DNA of 64,000 nucleotides from Picochlorum sp. 'celeri' (taxonomy: Eukaryota > Chlorophyta > Trebouxiophyceae): contig JAACMV010000014.1 in assembly GCA_010909725.1 (NCBI GenBank), positions 558,001-622,000 of the forward strand, given 5' to 3'. This document shows, piece by piece, positions 31,830 to 41,619 of the stretch (its first letter is position 1; the number at the start of each line of letters is the position of its first letter). The notes under the pieces were generated by a model. The model searched no databases. It was not told the DNA's origin and saw only the letters and a program-made list of their open reading frames with translations. Made by a program: the position numbers and the translations under genes.

Positions 31830-32429
31830 TCACAATTGGACACACGCTTTTCTCTCTTCCTTCTCCTGCGTTTCCTTGCAAATCATACACGTCTCATCAA
31901 ACGGTATCATAAGATCCCCAGTAGTCTGACTCCTACAGGATACCACCCCCAGGCCTTTTTCAGCAGTTGTCAAGTAGTACGCTCGAGCGTCCCCCAGAGA
32001 CAGCACCTTTGCTCTTACAATATCTCTTGGTCTAAAACAACGATGAACTTCTAGTGCGTCAATATCGCTCGACCGAATATCTGAGTTTCGAATTAATCCA
32101 CTGAATTTTTCAACAACGTCCTTGCCTTTTACCTGTAGTATATCTAAAAAGACGTGTTTCTGAGATATTCTGACAACCTTGCACACAACTACATCCCCAA
32201 CGCGGGGGATCAAGACGGGACTAGGGTGCTCTTGAACAACGTGTACCACAATGTAAGAATCTCCGTCTTCCTGAACCGTTTTCTCTACCACCTTGCCCAC
32301 AAGAGACGAGCAAATGTAGTTCCCACTCTCAAATGTTCCTAGTCCAGCTCTGTACTGCGTGGTTCCATCCAGCACTGACGCGAGTCTTTCTCCAGGGGTA
32401 CAGAATCTATCAGTATTCTCATCAGTCAT
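31830..32429 (-). CDS. CSL4: Exosome subunit CSL4/EXOSC1 (copy 1)
   Basis: 199 residues from ATG 32429; the upstream frame extension to 32519 has weaker start context and no conservation. Cap subunit of the RNA exosome. The N-terminal part has the CTPGERL block typical of Csl4, then an S1 domain (VGDVVVCKVVRISQKHVFLDIL, FSGLIRNSDIRSSDIDALEVH), then a C-terminal GLGVVSCRS and ETCMICKETQ zinc-ribbon-like end. Divergent from RPL10A with 438 bp between starts. Confidence 0.92.
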   Translation of the reverse strand: MTDENTDRFCTPGERLASVLDGTTQYRAGLGTFESGNYICSSLVGKVVEKTVQEDGDSYIVVHVVQEHPSPVLIPRVGDVVVCKVVRISQKHVFLDILQVKGKDVVEKFSGLIRNSDIRSSDIDALEVHRCFRPRDIVRAKVLSLGDARAYYLTTAEKGLGVVSCRSQTTGDLMIPFDETCMICKETQEKEERKACVQL

Positions 32430-32867
32430 ACTGAATGAAAAATGAATCAAGTTGCGAAACCGGTATGCCACCACGTATATGCATGCGTTTGCACCACGAT
32501 GGTCGTCACCCATCAACACCTTTTTTGATGGGAGGACGCCTCTCCATCAGAATCGCTGGATTCTCCGTAAAAAGATGACAAAAAATGACACACAAGTGAG
32601 TGGACCATGGCCATCCTGTGGCAGTATTATTTGATCAGGGATTCATCAAGTAATAAAAGCATATACCACTTTCCATGTACGTTGTAAAGAGGCATGCGAG
32701 TGCAAGCCAACAGTGGTGGCATGTCTCGTCACCTTGACTGCGGCGGCCTAAAGTTTCTCTTCGAAACAGGTCTAGCGATGTGATTGCCGAGTTCATTTTG
32801 CTGACAATAATTATTTTTATACTTCTGTGACGCAGATAGTAAACAACGTTGACCAGACCATAGAAAA
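32430..32867. promoter_or_regulatory. CSL4/RPL10A bidirectional promoter, copy 1 (now drives the chimera)
   Basis: 438 bp between divergent starts. Because the duplication carries it intact, this copy sits directly upstream of the RPL10A-PPR chimeric frame. A TATTTTTATAC stretch near 32813 could be a core element. Confidence 0.6.
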
Positions 32868-35800
32868 ATGTCCAAGGTATCAGGAGACACCCTCAGGGAG
32901 GCCATCCAAACCATGCTCAAGGGAGCTGAGGATAAGCCAAGAAAGTTCCAGGAGACTATTGAGCTTCAGATTGGTTTGAAGAACTATGATCCACAGAAGG
33001 ATAAGCGTTTCAGTGGAGCCGTGAAGCTTCCATACTGCCCACGCCCATCCATGAAGGTTTGCGTTCTTGGAGACGTGAACCATTGTGAGCAGGCTACTGC
33101 TCATCATGAGGGCCATGGGGGACACTATCAACAGTTTCCACCGACTTCATTTGGTTTGGCTCAGAGGAGTGGGTCGATTGGGAATCCAGTGCAGCCCATA
33201 CTAGATCTTGCTGACGGTGGGGTTGCAACAGAGGTGCCACTGGCTGGGAACGTGAATCCATACCAGGCTGCTGCAAGTTTTCCTCACCATCACATGAATT
33301 TCATGCAGTATTCTGCTGCTGGTTTGGACCTGCATCACGGGCAGGATGTGCCGGGGATGTTTCAAGGAGGGCATGGCTCCATGGCACCATCCTTGGTTGG
33401 ATTTGAGAGCCACGGGATGCCTCATCAATCACACATGGGATGGGGTGGTCAGGCTATTGAAGATACTCAGAATGGACAAAAATCCATGTGGTTCGGAAAG
33501 GGACAGCCCCAGAATCGTCATTACCAGAACGGGAATGGCAACAGGAGAGGCCGATACAGAGGCAAGTCTCAAGGACGCAGTGGCACACGAAATTTTTCAA
33601 GGCAACGATCTGGAACGTATGATGGATCGAGCGACTCTTCTGATGTGTCTATCGACGATATACTGATGACTGTGTCACAAACTCCAGAGCATGAGCCAGT
33701 TGGGAGCAATGTCTTTGATAGTCTGTTGTCGCTTGATAGCAGGGCTGTGGCGTCCCTGCTCAAGGAATTGCTTCGCATGGGACTTGCTGCGAGAGCGGTG
33801 GAGATTTTTGATCGTATTCGAACATCTGACCCAAATAGTCCCCTGAGTCTGTCACTGTTGGATGTATTTACGTATACTGCTGCGATTTCTCTGTGCATTT
33901 CCACACAAGATGTTGACAGAGCCTTGTCTCTGGCCTCTGAGATGAAGCAGAAGAAGATTCAATGCAACGTTCATACATACACTGCATTGATGAATGTGTG
34001 CATTAAATGCTCTAGATATGGACGTGCGCTCGAAACGTATGAGGCGATGAGAGCAGACGGTTGTGTCCCAAATGTCGTTACATTCAATACATTGATTGAT
34101 GTGTATGGCAAAACAGGTGCATGGGAGCAAGCCATCCAAGTGTTGGATACAATGAGAAGAGAGGGCGTGAATCCAGTGTTGAGAACATATAATACCCTCT
34201 TGATTGCATGCAATATGTGCAACCAGCCCAGGGAGGCAATCTCTGCATATAAGAGGATGTTGGAGGAAGGTTTTACACCGAATTCAACGACATACAATGC
34301 ATTGATATCAGCCTACGGGAAGTGTGGACAACTGGATCGGGTGATGGAAGTTTTCCAAGAGATGACGAGCAGAGGATGCGAGAAAAATGTCATCACCTTT
34401 TCTAGTCTCATCTCTGCATGTGAAAAGGCTGGTCAATGGCAGCTTGCACTCGACTTGTTCAAGGAGATGAGAAGAGAGCGCTGCAATCCAAATACAGTCA
34501 CGTTTAATTCTCTGATCACTGCTCTGGGACAAGGAGGCCAATGGGAAAAAGCACTTAAGATATTTGACCAGATGAAGTCAAGAAACTGCACTCCTGATGT
34601 AGTGACATACACTGCTCTGATATCTGCAATGGAGAAGGGTGGCCAATGGAGATTGGCTCTCGAGTCTTTTGAAAGGATGAAAAGACAGGGCTGCAAAGCC
34701 GATGCTATTGTGTACAACGCAGTGGTGAATGCCTTGTGGGAGACAGGTATTGTGTGGGCGCAGAAGCATGCATTGCGGGTTTTCAAACAAGCTGCATCGG
34801 AGGGTCACTTTCCCCAGCAAACGTTGGTACCAGGCTTGCTGCGTGCAGAAGTAAACCTCCATGCAACAACTTCGGGTGTCGCCATGCTGTCTTTGTATGA
34901 ATGGCTGCAAAATTTGCAACAGTTTATTCAAGAATATGGCGAAGGGTCTGTTCCGTCAAAGGTTACCATTGTCACAGACAGGGGTCGTGGAGCGAGAGAG
35001 CAGGGAAACCTTGTCGTAAAAGAGGCTGTTACTGCGATGATGATGCATTGGAAATCCCCCTTCATGCTGTCTGGACAGAGGCATTATGCTGGTAGTCCCT
35101 CTTTGGAAGCAACAGGAGCAGACTTGGCTGCATGGGTCATTTCTGAAAGTTTCGACAAGGGAATTCACTCGTTCTTTTCATGCTCTAATCATGGTGCAGC
35201 AGAAGAGTTGGATGACCCTGGCGAACAAGTAGAGAAGGAGGTCCAAGAGAGGTGCTCAGCAGCATTTGCTGCTGTCAAACACTTTGAGAAGACACACTCC
35301 TTGTCAGTGCAGAACATGGGTTACCTTTATCTGCAAATGCGAGCAGATTTAGTTCAGAACTGCATAAAAATCAATACTGAATTGGGTGGCCCCGAAGAGT
35401 CTGTACAAGATGCAGTTCTATTGATGGACCGGGTCATGTCAACCAGTTTGAACTTTGCTTCTGAGGTTTTCGATCTTTTGGCCGCAGCGTGTGTTCTCAT
35501 TGCATATAACCAGCTTGAATCGTCATCTCCGTTGGAAAAATGTGACAATGCACAAGTGGAGAAGGCTGCTGGACTTCCCATGTGGGCAATCAAGAGAATG
35601 GAATGGAGCATCCTTCAGGTTTTGGGCCAAGACACTGCTTCCATATCAAGCATACGATGCGTCAAGCTCTTCATGGAGAGGCTTGGAACAGAACAATTGC
35701 CTAAGGCTGCAGCAGACGCACTGATGGGAGATGCTAAAGGACTTTGTCTGGACTGTGTATCCGACACAGCCTTTCTGAATTGCCGTCCTTCAATAACAGC

Positions 35801-36284
35801 AGCAGCTGTCATTTACGTGGACAGGAGGAATAGAGGAATCATTCCTTTCTGGCCATCATCTTTGGCTAAACTCAGTGGGTATACGGACGTCTCTGCCTTG
35901 GAATTGTCAATTGCAATCAAATCTGCTCAGCGCATATATGGAAGCAGAAGTCAGGATTTGGAGAATGAGTTTGATGATTTGCATCAATCAGCAGAAGTCT
36001 TGCAACCTTCTATAAAGCATTCATCAAGCGAGACCTACTTGCTTCCACAAGATGGCGGCGATGTTGCTGCTCCTCAAAGCACTGTTGCAAACATTTCAGC
36101 AGACAGGCAAGCAATCCTCGAGTCTCTTCAGCAAATGGTTGCTCGATCTGTGGGCCCAAACACACCTGAAGATACAGATGTGAGTGCCCAAGGAGGAAGC
36201 AGTGGGGATCAGTGCTCGACAAATCCAAGTTCAAACAATGAAAATTCGTCCTCTGGCCAATCGAGTGAGGATGGCAAGGCATAG
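32868..36284 (+). CDS. Chimeric gene: RPL10A N-terminus fused in frame to PPR-SMR-cyclin
   Basis: 1138 codons without a stop. Residues 1-78 are identical to the start of ribosomal protein L10a (uL1), beginning [14 protein letters not shown] and ending EQATA. Three junction codons (HHE) follow, then residues 54-1110 of the PPR-SMR-cyclin protein, keeping all PPR, SMR and cyclin modules. The first 53 residues of the parent protein, where any targeting signal would be, are replaced. The DNA upstream is an exact copy of the RPL10A promoter, so high constitutive transcription is expected. L10a is truncated before most of its RNA-binding core, so it should not function as a ribosomal protein. Origin is the tandem duplication junction; expression is not shown by sequence. 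Confidence 0.9.
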   Translation: MSKVSGDTLREAIQTMLKGAEDKPRKFQETIELQIGLKNYDPQKDKRFSGAVKLPYCPRPSMKVCVLGDVNHCEQATAHHEGHGGHYQQFPPTSFGLAQRSGSIGNPVQPILDLADGGVATEVPLAGNVNPYQAAASFPHHHMNFMQYSAAGLDLHHGQDVPGMFQGGHGSMAPSLVGFESHGMPHQSHMGWGGQAIEDTQNGQKSMWFGKGQPQNRHYQNGNGNRRGRYRGKSQGRSGTRNFSRQRSGTYDGSSDSSDVSIDDILMTVSQTPEHEPVGSNVFDSLLSLDSRAVASLLKELLRMGLAARAVEIFDRIRTSDPNSPLSLSLLDVFTYTAAISLCISTQDVDRALSLASEMKQKKIQCNVHTYTALMNVCIKCSRYGRALETYEAMRADGCVPNVVTFNTLIDVYGKTGAWEQAIQVLDTMRREGVNPVLRTYNTLLIACNMCNQPREAISAYKRMLEEGFTPNSTTYNALISAYGKCGQLDRVMEVFQEMTSRGCEKNVITFSSLISACEKAGQWQLALDLFKEMRRERCNPNTVTFNSLITALGQGGQWEKALKIFDQMKSRNCTPDVVTYTALISAMEKGGQWRLALESFERMKRQGCKADAIVYNAVVNALWETGIVWAQKHALRVFKQAASEGHFPQQTLVPGLLRAEVNLHATTSGVAMLSLYEWLQNLQQFIQEYGEGSVPSKVTIVTDRGRGAREQGNLVVKEAVTAMMMHWKSPFMLSGQRHYAGSPSLEATGADLAAWVISESFDKGIHSFFSCSNHGAAEELDDPGEQVEKEVQERCSAAFAAVKHFEKTHSLSVQNMGYLYLQMRADLVQNCIKINTELGGPEESVQDAVLLMDRVMSTSLNFASEVFDLLAAACVLIAYNQLESSSPLEKCDNAQVEKAAGLPMWAIKRMEWSILQVLGQDTASISSIRCVKLFMERLGTEQLPKAAADALMGDAKGLCLDCVSDTAFLNCRPSITAAAVIYVDRRNRGIIPFWPSSLAKLSGYTDVSALELSIAIKSAQRIYGSRSQDLENEFDDLHQSAEVLQPSIKHSSSETYLLPQDGGDVAAPQSTVANISADRQAILESLQQMVARSVGPNTPEDTDVSAQGGSSGDQCSTNPSSNNENSSSGQSSEDGKA
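33103..33109. other. 7-bp filler at the duplication junction
   Basis: ATCATGA is present in neither parent sequence at the breakpoint. RPL10A identity stops at 33102 and PPR identity starts at 33110. With its flanks (33100-33113) it forms a 14-mer that recurs at 39935-39948. Confidence 0.9.
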
Positions 36285-36649
36285 TTAAGAGATGCTTGCT
36301 ACAAAAGCATTTCAATTTTTTTGAGAATGGATGAACACACACATGCGCAATGGATTACGTTTCCGTCTGTGTACATCTGAGTATAATAGAAAGAAGAAGA
36401 TTTTTTTACCAACGGATGCTGCAGAAGAAGAGTGTACATGATATCAATGATACCAGCATATCAATTTGATTGTTACGGGACTGCTTCCGCAATAATGCTG
36501 CACATTGGCAGCAATACTACTACGATACGATTTTTTTCCACTCTGTTATGATATCTTATGAAGAAGAAAAAACTACTCTACATTGTTTACTGAATTACAT
36601 GTGACCTTGTATGATAATCCTGTAGGCATTCTGTAGACTCTTGTCATGA
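36285..36649. other. Intergenic region, duplicate of 30051-30415
   Basis: Same 3' flanks as in copy 1; no gene seen. Confidence 0.5.
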
Positions 36650-37423
36650 CTATGCTGCTGTAGGTGCCGACCTGCTCGATAATGCAGCCACCCCAAACCC
36701 AATGCCCACCAAAACTACCCAACCGGCAACGTCATACCAAAAATCACTAATCATTGGCTCTCTTCTCTTTCCTGCTGCTGCATCTCCCCCAGAGGCTTTT
36801 CTCCCCTCACCTCCACCCATGGCTCCTCCTGCAGCTTGCAACTGTTTCTGTAACTCTGCATACAACTGTGGGGCTTTGGAAGACATCTCAAGAGCCCTTT
36901 TGTAGGAATCATTCGTTGGCTCGAACTCGACTGCCTTTTTAAAGCAATCCCCAGCCTTGTTGAAAAACTCATCTGCCTTCTCAGACGTTGGCGACAAAAA
37001 TCCTTGCGACGTGTACGCATTTCCAAGACACCAAAGAGCGTCATGACGTGCATCATCAATATCCAGTGCCTGCTGAAACTTGGCAATAGCATCCTCAATC
37101 ATGGAGTATGCCTCCTGCCCTTGTCTAAAGTGTGCCAACTCCAACAGAGCTCCGCCCCACTTTGTCAACGCCTGTATACATTCATTCAATAATCACTATT
37201 AATATAAACACATAGTCAGTAGACACGCAGATAAAGCGAATCCGCACCAGGGCATCCTTATTGTTTGCAGTAAATTCTCTTTCAGCCTGCTCCCGCGCTT
37301 GTTCAAAGAACATCAGCCTACAGATCACATAAATTTAAATGTTATTTACGTATATGCGTATAGATGTGCGCCAACCGAAAGGAAAACACACCTTTCAATG
37401 TCTTCTCTGCTCAGTGACTCCAT
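36650..37423 (-). CDS. TOM20: Plant-type TOM20 (copy 2)
   Basis: Exons 37392-37423, 37248-37317 and 36650-37171, encoding the same 207 residues as copy 1. Promoter, introns and 3' flank are all inside the duplicated unit, so the copy should be fully functional and would double gene dosage. Confidence 0.93.
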
Positions 37424-37490
37424 GATGTCGTTATTCAGCGGCGTATATCAATCGATCTATGCTATTCTATCTCTAATTTAAAGTAATATA

Positions 37491-38057
37491 TCAATAACCC
37501 AATTCTTTATCGATATCTTTTGCTATTGCCGACCCATCCTGTGGAATGTATGGTTTCAAAGATCTCCTATCAAAATGTTCAACAGCCTCGACCAAAGTCC
37601 TCGTTGTTGCTACTTGCAAATGACCCAAGCGTTGCAAATGGTTGGCCAATTCCATCTGATGATTGTCCATCAGGCTCTCATTCGGCACAGTAATCAGGCC
37701 AGCGCCGGACGAGAGTGTTTCAAATATGCTCCCAGCTCCAGCATGGGAAATAACCAGATCACAGTCATTGATGATGGTTTTCAGAACAGGCGTGTATCGG
37801 AACCATTCCACTTGAAACATAGATCCATCGTGGTTGGGGATGGAGGCCTTTCCCGAGTCGTCATCTGGGTCCGATGTGGGGCATAGGTGCAGGGGAACAT
37901 GACTTGAGGACCCAATCTGAAGCAGCAGTTTTGAGTATCCTTTTCTTTGTAATACACGGACAAGTTCCAGCGAATCTGCTGCTTTTGTTAATTCATTGAA
38001 CTGTGTCGTTCCTACGGTGACGAGGACAGGGCCGAGTTTTCCACCTTCTCCAGACAT
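37491..38057 (-). CDS. ALG13: ALG13 (copy 2)
   Basis: Identical 188-residue frame to copy 1 with the same 6-bp spacing to CSL4. Its obligate partner ALG14 is not in the window, so any dosage effect on the ALG13/ALG14 complex may be limited. Confidence 0.95.
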   Translation of the reverse strand: MSGEGGKLGPVLVTVGTTQFNELTKAADSLELVRVLQRKGYSKLLLQIGSSSHVPLHLCPTSDPDDDSGKASIPNHDGSMFQVEWFRYTPVLKTIINDCDLVISHAGAGSIFETLSSGAGLITVPNESLMDNHQMELANHLQRLGHLQVATTRTLVEAVEHFDRRSLKPYIPQDGSAIAKDIDKELGY

Positions 38058-38063
38058 TGTTGC

Positions 38064-38663
38064 TCACAATTGGACACACGCTTTTCTCTCTTCCTTCTCC
38101 TGCGTTTCCTTGCAAATCATACACGTCTCATCAAACGGTATCATAAGATCCCCAGTAGTCTGACTCCTACAGGATACCACCCCCAGGCCTTTTTCAGCAG
38201 TTGTCAAGTAGTACGCTCGAGCGTCCCCCAGAGACAGCACCTTTGCTCTTACAATATCTCTTGGTCTAAAACAACGATGAACTTCTAGTGCGTCAATATC
38301 GCTCGACCGAATATCTGAGTTTCGAATTAATCCACTGAATTTTTCAACAACGTCCTTGCCTTTTACCTGTAGTATATCTAAAAAGACGTGTTTCTGAGAT
38401 ATTCTGACAACCTTGCACACAACTACATCCCCAACGCGGGGGATCAAGACGGGACTAGGGTGCTCTTGAACAACGTGTACCACAATGTAAGAATCTCCGT
38501 CTTCCTGAACCGTTTTCTCTACCACCTTGCCCACAAGAGACGAGCAAATGTAGTTCCCACTCTCAAATGTTCCTAGTCCAGCTCTGTACTGCGTGGTTCC
38601 ATCCAGCACTGACGCGAGTCTTTCTCCAGGGGTACAGAATCTATCAGTATTCTCATCAGTCAT
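38064..38663 (-). CDS. CSL4: Exosome subunit CSL4 (copy 2)
   Basis: Identical to copy 1 (199 residues from ATG 38663), with its own copy of the divergent promoter shared with the intact RPL10A. Confidence 0.92.
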   Translation of the reverse strand: MTDENTDRFCTPGERLASVLDGTTQYRAGLGTFESGNYICSSLVGKVVEKTVQEDGDSYIVVHVVQEHPSPVLIPRVGDVVVCKVVRISQKHVFLDILQVKGKDVVEKFSGLIRNSDIRSSDIDALEVHRCFRPRDIVRAKVLSLGDARAYYLTTAEKGLGVVSCRSQTTGDLMIPFDETCMICKETQEKEERKACVQL

Positions 38664-39101
38664 ACTGAATGAAAAATGAATCAAGTTGCGAAACCGGTAT
38701 GCCACCACGTATATGCATGCGTTTGCACCACGATGGTCGTCACCCATCAACACCTTTTTTGATGGGAGGACGCCTCTCCATCAGAATCGCTGGATTCTCC
38801 GTAAAAAGATGACAAAAAATGACACACAAGTGAGTGGACCATGGCCATCCTGTGGCAGTATTATTTGATCAGGGATTCATCAAGTAATAAAAGCATATAC
38901 CACTTTCCATGTACGTTGTAAAGAGGCATGCGAGTGCAAGCCAACAGTGGTGGCATGTCTCGTCACCTTGACTGCGGCGGCCTAAAGTTTCTCTTCGAAA
39001 CAGGTCTAGCGATGTGATTGCCGAGTTCATTTTGCTGACAATAATTATTTTTATACTTCTGTGACGCAGATAGTAAACAACGTTGACCAGACCATAGAAA
39101 A
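38664..39101. promoter_or_regulatory. CSL4/RPL10A bidirectional promoter, copy 2 (drives intact RPL10A)
   Basis: 438 bp matching 32430-32867. This copy retains the original arrangement. Confidence 0.6.
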
Positions 39102-39752
39102 ATGTCCAAGGTATCAGGAGACACCCTCAGGGAGGCCATCCAAACCATGCTCAAGGGAGCTGAGGATAAGCCAAGAAAGTTCCAGGAGACTATTGAGCTT
39201 CAGATTGGTTTGAAGAACTATGATCCACAGAAGGATAAGCGTTTCAGTGGAGCCGTGAAGCTTCCATACTGCCCACGCCCATCCATGAAGGTTTGCGTTC
39301 TTGGAGACGTGAACCATTGTGAGCAGGCTACTGCTCTCGGTGTGGATGCCATGAGTGTGGAAGATTTGAAAAAGTTGAACAAGAACAAGAAGCTTGTGAA
39401 GAAGCTCGCCAAGAGATACGCAGCTTTCCTTGCCTCTGACTCTGTGATCAAGATGATCCCACGTCTCTTGGGTCCAGGATTGAACAAGGCAGGAAAGTTC
39501 CCAACCCTCGTGACGCACAATGACTCTCTGGAAGCAAAGATTACCGAAATCAGATCTACTGTCAAATATCAGTTGAAGAAGGTTTTGTGCATGGGTGTTG
39601 CCGTAGGAAATGTTGGCATGGCTGAGAAGGAACTCTTTGTCAACATTCAGATGGCCATCAATTTTTTGGTGTCTCTGTTGAAGAAGAACTGGCAGAACGT
39701 CAAGTCTCTTCACGTCAAGACCACCATGGGTAAGCCAGTCCGTCTCTTCTAA
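39102..39752 (+). CDS. RPL10A: Ribosomal protein L10a (uL1), intact
   Basis: 216 residues, one exon, the usual length. Component of the L1 stalk of the large cytosolic ribosomal subunit. Conserved blocks: [44 protein letters not shown] and the C-terminal [10 protein letters not shown]. Codons 1-78 and the upstream promoter are repeated 6234 bp to the left, where they now lead the chimeric gene. The duplication breakpoint at 39336 lies after the first base of codon 79. Confidence 0.97.
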   Translation: MSKVSGDTLREAIQTMLKGAEDKPRKFQETIELQIGLKNYDPQKDKRFSGAVKLPYCPRPSMKVCVLGDVNHCEQATALGVDAMSVEDLKKLNKNKKLVKKLAKRYAAFLASDSVIKMIPRLLGPGLNKAGKFPTLVTHNDSLEAKITEIRSTVKYQLKKVLCMGVAVGNVGMAEKELFVNIQMAINFLVSLLKKNWQNVKSLHVKTTMGKPVRLF

Positions 39753-40057
39753 ATGTATATGGGAAATGTATACGATACCAAAATGCTGCTGGTGCACAAC
39801 ACAATGTCCATGCATTCTTCATGCCTGACTATATCTCATCTTTGCATTACAAAAATGAGACATAGGAAGAACATAAGAAAGAAGAGATGCATACAGCATC
39901 TTCCTGGGCAGCGCCAACAGTCTTATTGGGAGCTCTCATCATGAGGGCGCTTGCAATCTATGCGAGTTACAGTATGAATCCCCACATGTAAAAATACACA
40001 ATTTCTATTCTTACAGAGGGTTACAAAAACAACCTGTATCATGAACATCGTATGCAT
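39753..40057. other. Intergenic region with possible template of the junction filler
   Basis: 305 bp between convergent RPL10A and FLU-like genes. It contains CTCATCATGAGGGC at 39935-39948, identical to the duplication junction. No gene seen. Confidence 0.6.
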
Positions 40058-41185
40058 TTATACTGGACCTTCAATGGCCATCTTTCCTATGTACTTGTCA
40101 TAATATTCTGCAGCCTTTTCAAACTCTCCCATCTCAGTGTAGATATCTGCAATCGTTCCGTATGCATCAACATCACCAATATAATCACCAGTATCCTCCG
40201 AAATTTCCAGCACTTTGCCTAGATAATCGATTGCCTGCTGATATCGACCCATCAGTCTGTTGGCAGCAGCAAGACCTCGCACTGCTCGCCTCTCCCTCAC
40301 TTTATCCCCCATGGATCGAGCCAACATGAGAGCCTTTTCGAATCTGACCATAGCCGGTCCTGCATCTTGCTCTTTCAACAATCTCTTTCCTTCTTTCAGT
40401 GCAATCTGGCACTGCTTCACCTCTGGTCTCATATCATCCTCATCAAGACTCGCAAGGCTGACATTTGGAGATTGGTTTGCCCCATTACCATTCATTGCCG
40501 CCGGTGTACTTGCTTCCTCTACTGGTTTCTTTGTAGGTATACTCACAGTCTTTGGCTGCGTAGCAGCAGAGTTCATAGCACCAGTTGGTAGACTCACCTT
40601 TGTGGCAGATGGAGTCTTTGCAGGAGCAGACGGTGCATATGTCAACCCTGGTGCATACAGTGTCCCAGCCCTTGCTTGCTGACGAAGCTGCGTATTAATC
40701 GTTCTGAGCTGCTCATTCAATTTCTCAACCTCATCCTTTCTCCTGCGAGCCGACAATCCCCCCACAAGAGCCCCTGTAAGAGCAATAGCCTCAGTAATCC
40801 CAACCACATCCACACCAAATGGTGTTGCACACAATTTGCCATCATACGTCTTCTTCGCTTCCTCTTCAAACTCAGACCGTGCTTCCTCCAACTCCTCCCT
40901 CACCTTGCCCTCCTCTTTCTGACGAAGTCGAAACAACGTCTCTTCCTCCTCCGCCAAAATACCCCGCCCCCCAGTCTTTTTCAGAAATGTACTTCCATCT
41001 GCCAATGCAGGAGATGCCGTCGCAATCAACAACGCAGCAGCCAATCCAAGAGCAGGACCACATGGCTCCCGCTGCTGCCCCTGTGCCACAACAAAGTGCA
41101 CAGCACGGCGACCTCGTCCTCGTCCCCCAGACAGCGTGTGTGAATGACTATACGCTGCTGGCGCTGTACCTTTCCCAAGCATCAT
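40058..41185 (-). CDS. FLU: FLU/FLP-like TPR protein, negative regulator of tetrapyrrole synthesis
   Basis: 375 residues. Plastid transit peptide, then a hydrophobic segment (LGLAAALLIATASPALA), then a charged coiled coil (~75-110). A second hydrophobic anchor (GITEAIALTGALVGGLSA) is followed by RRRKDEVEKLNEQLRTINTQ and LRQQARAGTLYAPGLTYAP, a block I recognise from FLU proteins. The C-terminal ~110 residues form three TPR motifs (AMVRFEKALMLARSMGDKV, QQAIDYLGKVLEISE, EKAAEYYDKYIGKM). FLU binds glutamyl-tRNA reductase at the thylakoid membrane and shuts down chlorophyll precursor synthesis in the dark. The Pro/Ala/Thr-rich linker between anchor and TPR is longer than in land plants. Confidence 0.85.
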   Translation of the reverse strand: MMLGKGTAPAAYSHSHTLSGGRGRGRRAVHFVVAQGQQREPCGPALGLAAALLIATASPALADGSTFLKKTGGRGILAEEEETLFRLRQKEEGKVREELEEARSEFEEEAKKTYDGKLCATPFGVDVVGITEAIALTGALVGGLSARRRKDEVEKLNEQLRTINTQLRQQARAGTLYAPGLTYAPSAPAKTPSATKVSLPTGAMNSAATQPKTVSIPTKKPVEEASTPAAMNGNGANQSPNVSLASLDEDDMRPEVKQCQIALKEGKRLLKEQDAGPAMVRFEKALMLARSMGDKVRERRAVRGLAAANRLMGRYQQAIDYLGKVLEISEDTGDYIGDVDAYGTIADIYTEMGEFEKAAEYYDKYIGKMAIEGPV

Positions 41186-41470
41186 ATTTGCTCTCTCTTT
41201 CTATGAATGTATATATTTAAATCAAAATATATGCCTCTATTCGATGAATGAGCCTTCTTCTTACGATACCCAACAACAGTACGGAATACACGAGCTCTGT
41301 CTGTCTGTCTGTCTTCTTTCGGTGACAGGTAGATATATGTATGCGTTAATAATTCAAAATATATTCCAATGTATGTATCTCCAATGGGTATTGAGCTTTG
41401 TGTATCATGAACAAACGTGTTGACACGTGCCACAAGTGTGCCCATTATCCAAATCTATCCAGATGATGAT

Positions 41471-41486
41471 GGACCATGCATGGTCC
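41471..41486. promoter_or_regulatory. Perfect 16-bp palindrome
   Basis: GGACCATGCATGGTCC reads the same on both strands; candidate site for a dimeric factor between two divergent organelle-protein genes. Confidence 0.45.
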
Positions 41487-41497
41487 GCTTTTTTATT

Positions 41498-41560
41498 ACA
41501 TCTATATACGGAAGTTCATTTTAAGGAATTTAATTCATTTGTAATACATCTATATACGGA
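41498..41560. repeat. 15-bp direct repeat upstream of the mTERF gene
   Basis: ACATCTATATACGGA occurs at 41498-41512 and again at 41546-41560, 48 bp apart. Confidence 0.75.
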
Positions 41561-41619
41561 GATTTAACGCAACAAAGCCATGAATCCAAAACAAAATTCA
41601 TTCATATAGATGTATATAG

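Larger units (their letters stand above)
26876..33102. repeat. Tandem duplication, copy 1 (6227 bp)
   Basis: Identical, as far as I can check, to 33110-39336 at an offset of 6234 bp: every predicted frame on both strands recurs with the same residues and spacing. It begins inside codon 53 of the PPR-SMR-cyclin gene and ends inside codon 79 of RPL10A. Content: most of PPR-SMR-cyclin, TOM20, ALG13, CSL4, the CSL4/RPL10A promoter and the first 78 codons of RPL10A. Confidence 0.97.
33110..39336. repeat. Tandem duplication, copy 2 (6227 bp)
   Basis: Second copy of 26876-33102, direct orientation, separated by 7 bp. Its right end continues into the intact RPL10A coding sequence, so only this copy has a complete RPL10A. 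Confidence 0.97.
41186..41619. promoter_or_regulatory. Divergent promoter region, FLU / mTERF
   Basis: 434 bp. It contains a perfect 16-bp palindrome at 41471-41486, a 15-bp direct repeat (41498-41512 and 41546-41560) and a short TCTG run near 41299-41312. Confidence 0.5.

Noticed and set aside
32430..32519. Extended CSL4 start upstream of 32429
   Set aside because: The extra 30 residues are not conserved; the ATG at 32429 gives the usual CSL4 start before the CTPGERL block.
33201..36342. Antisense and alternate-frame ORFs inside the PPR gene copies
   Set aside because: They are shadows of the PPR-SMR-cyclin frame, identical in both copies, with no family match.
26876..39336. Transposon or LTR element as the cause of the large direct repeat
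   Set aside because: The unit contains only host genes, no transposase, reverse transcriptase, terminal inverted repeats or target-site duplication, and its ends fall inside coding sequence with a filler.
40058..41185. Generic TPR protein only
   Set aside because: The anchor plus RRRKDEVEKLNEQLR and YAPGLTYAP blocks before the TPRs are specific to FLU-type proteins.
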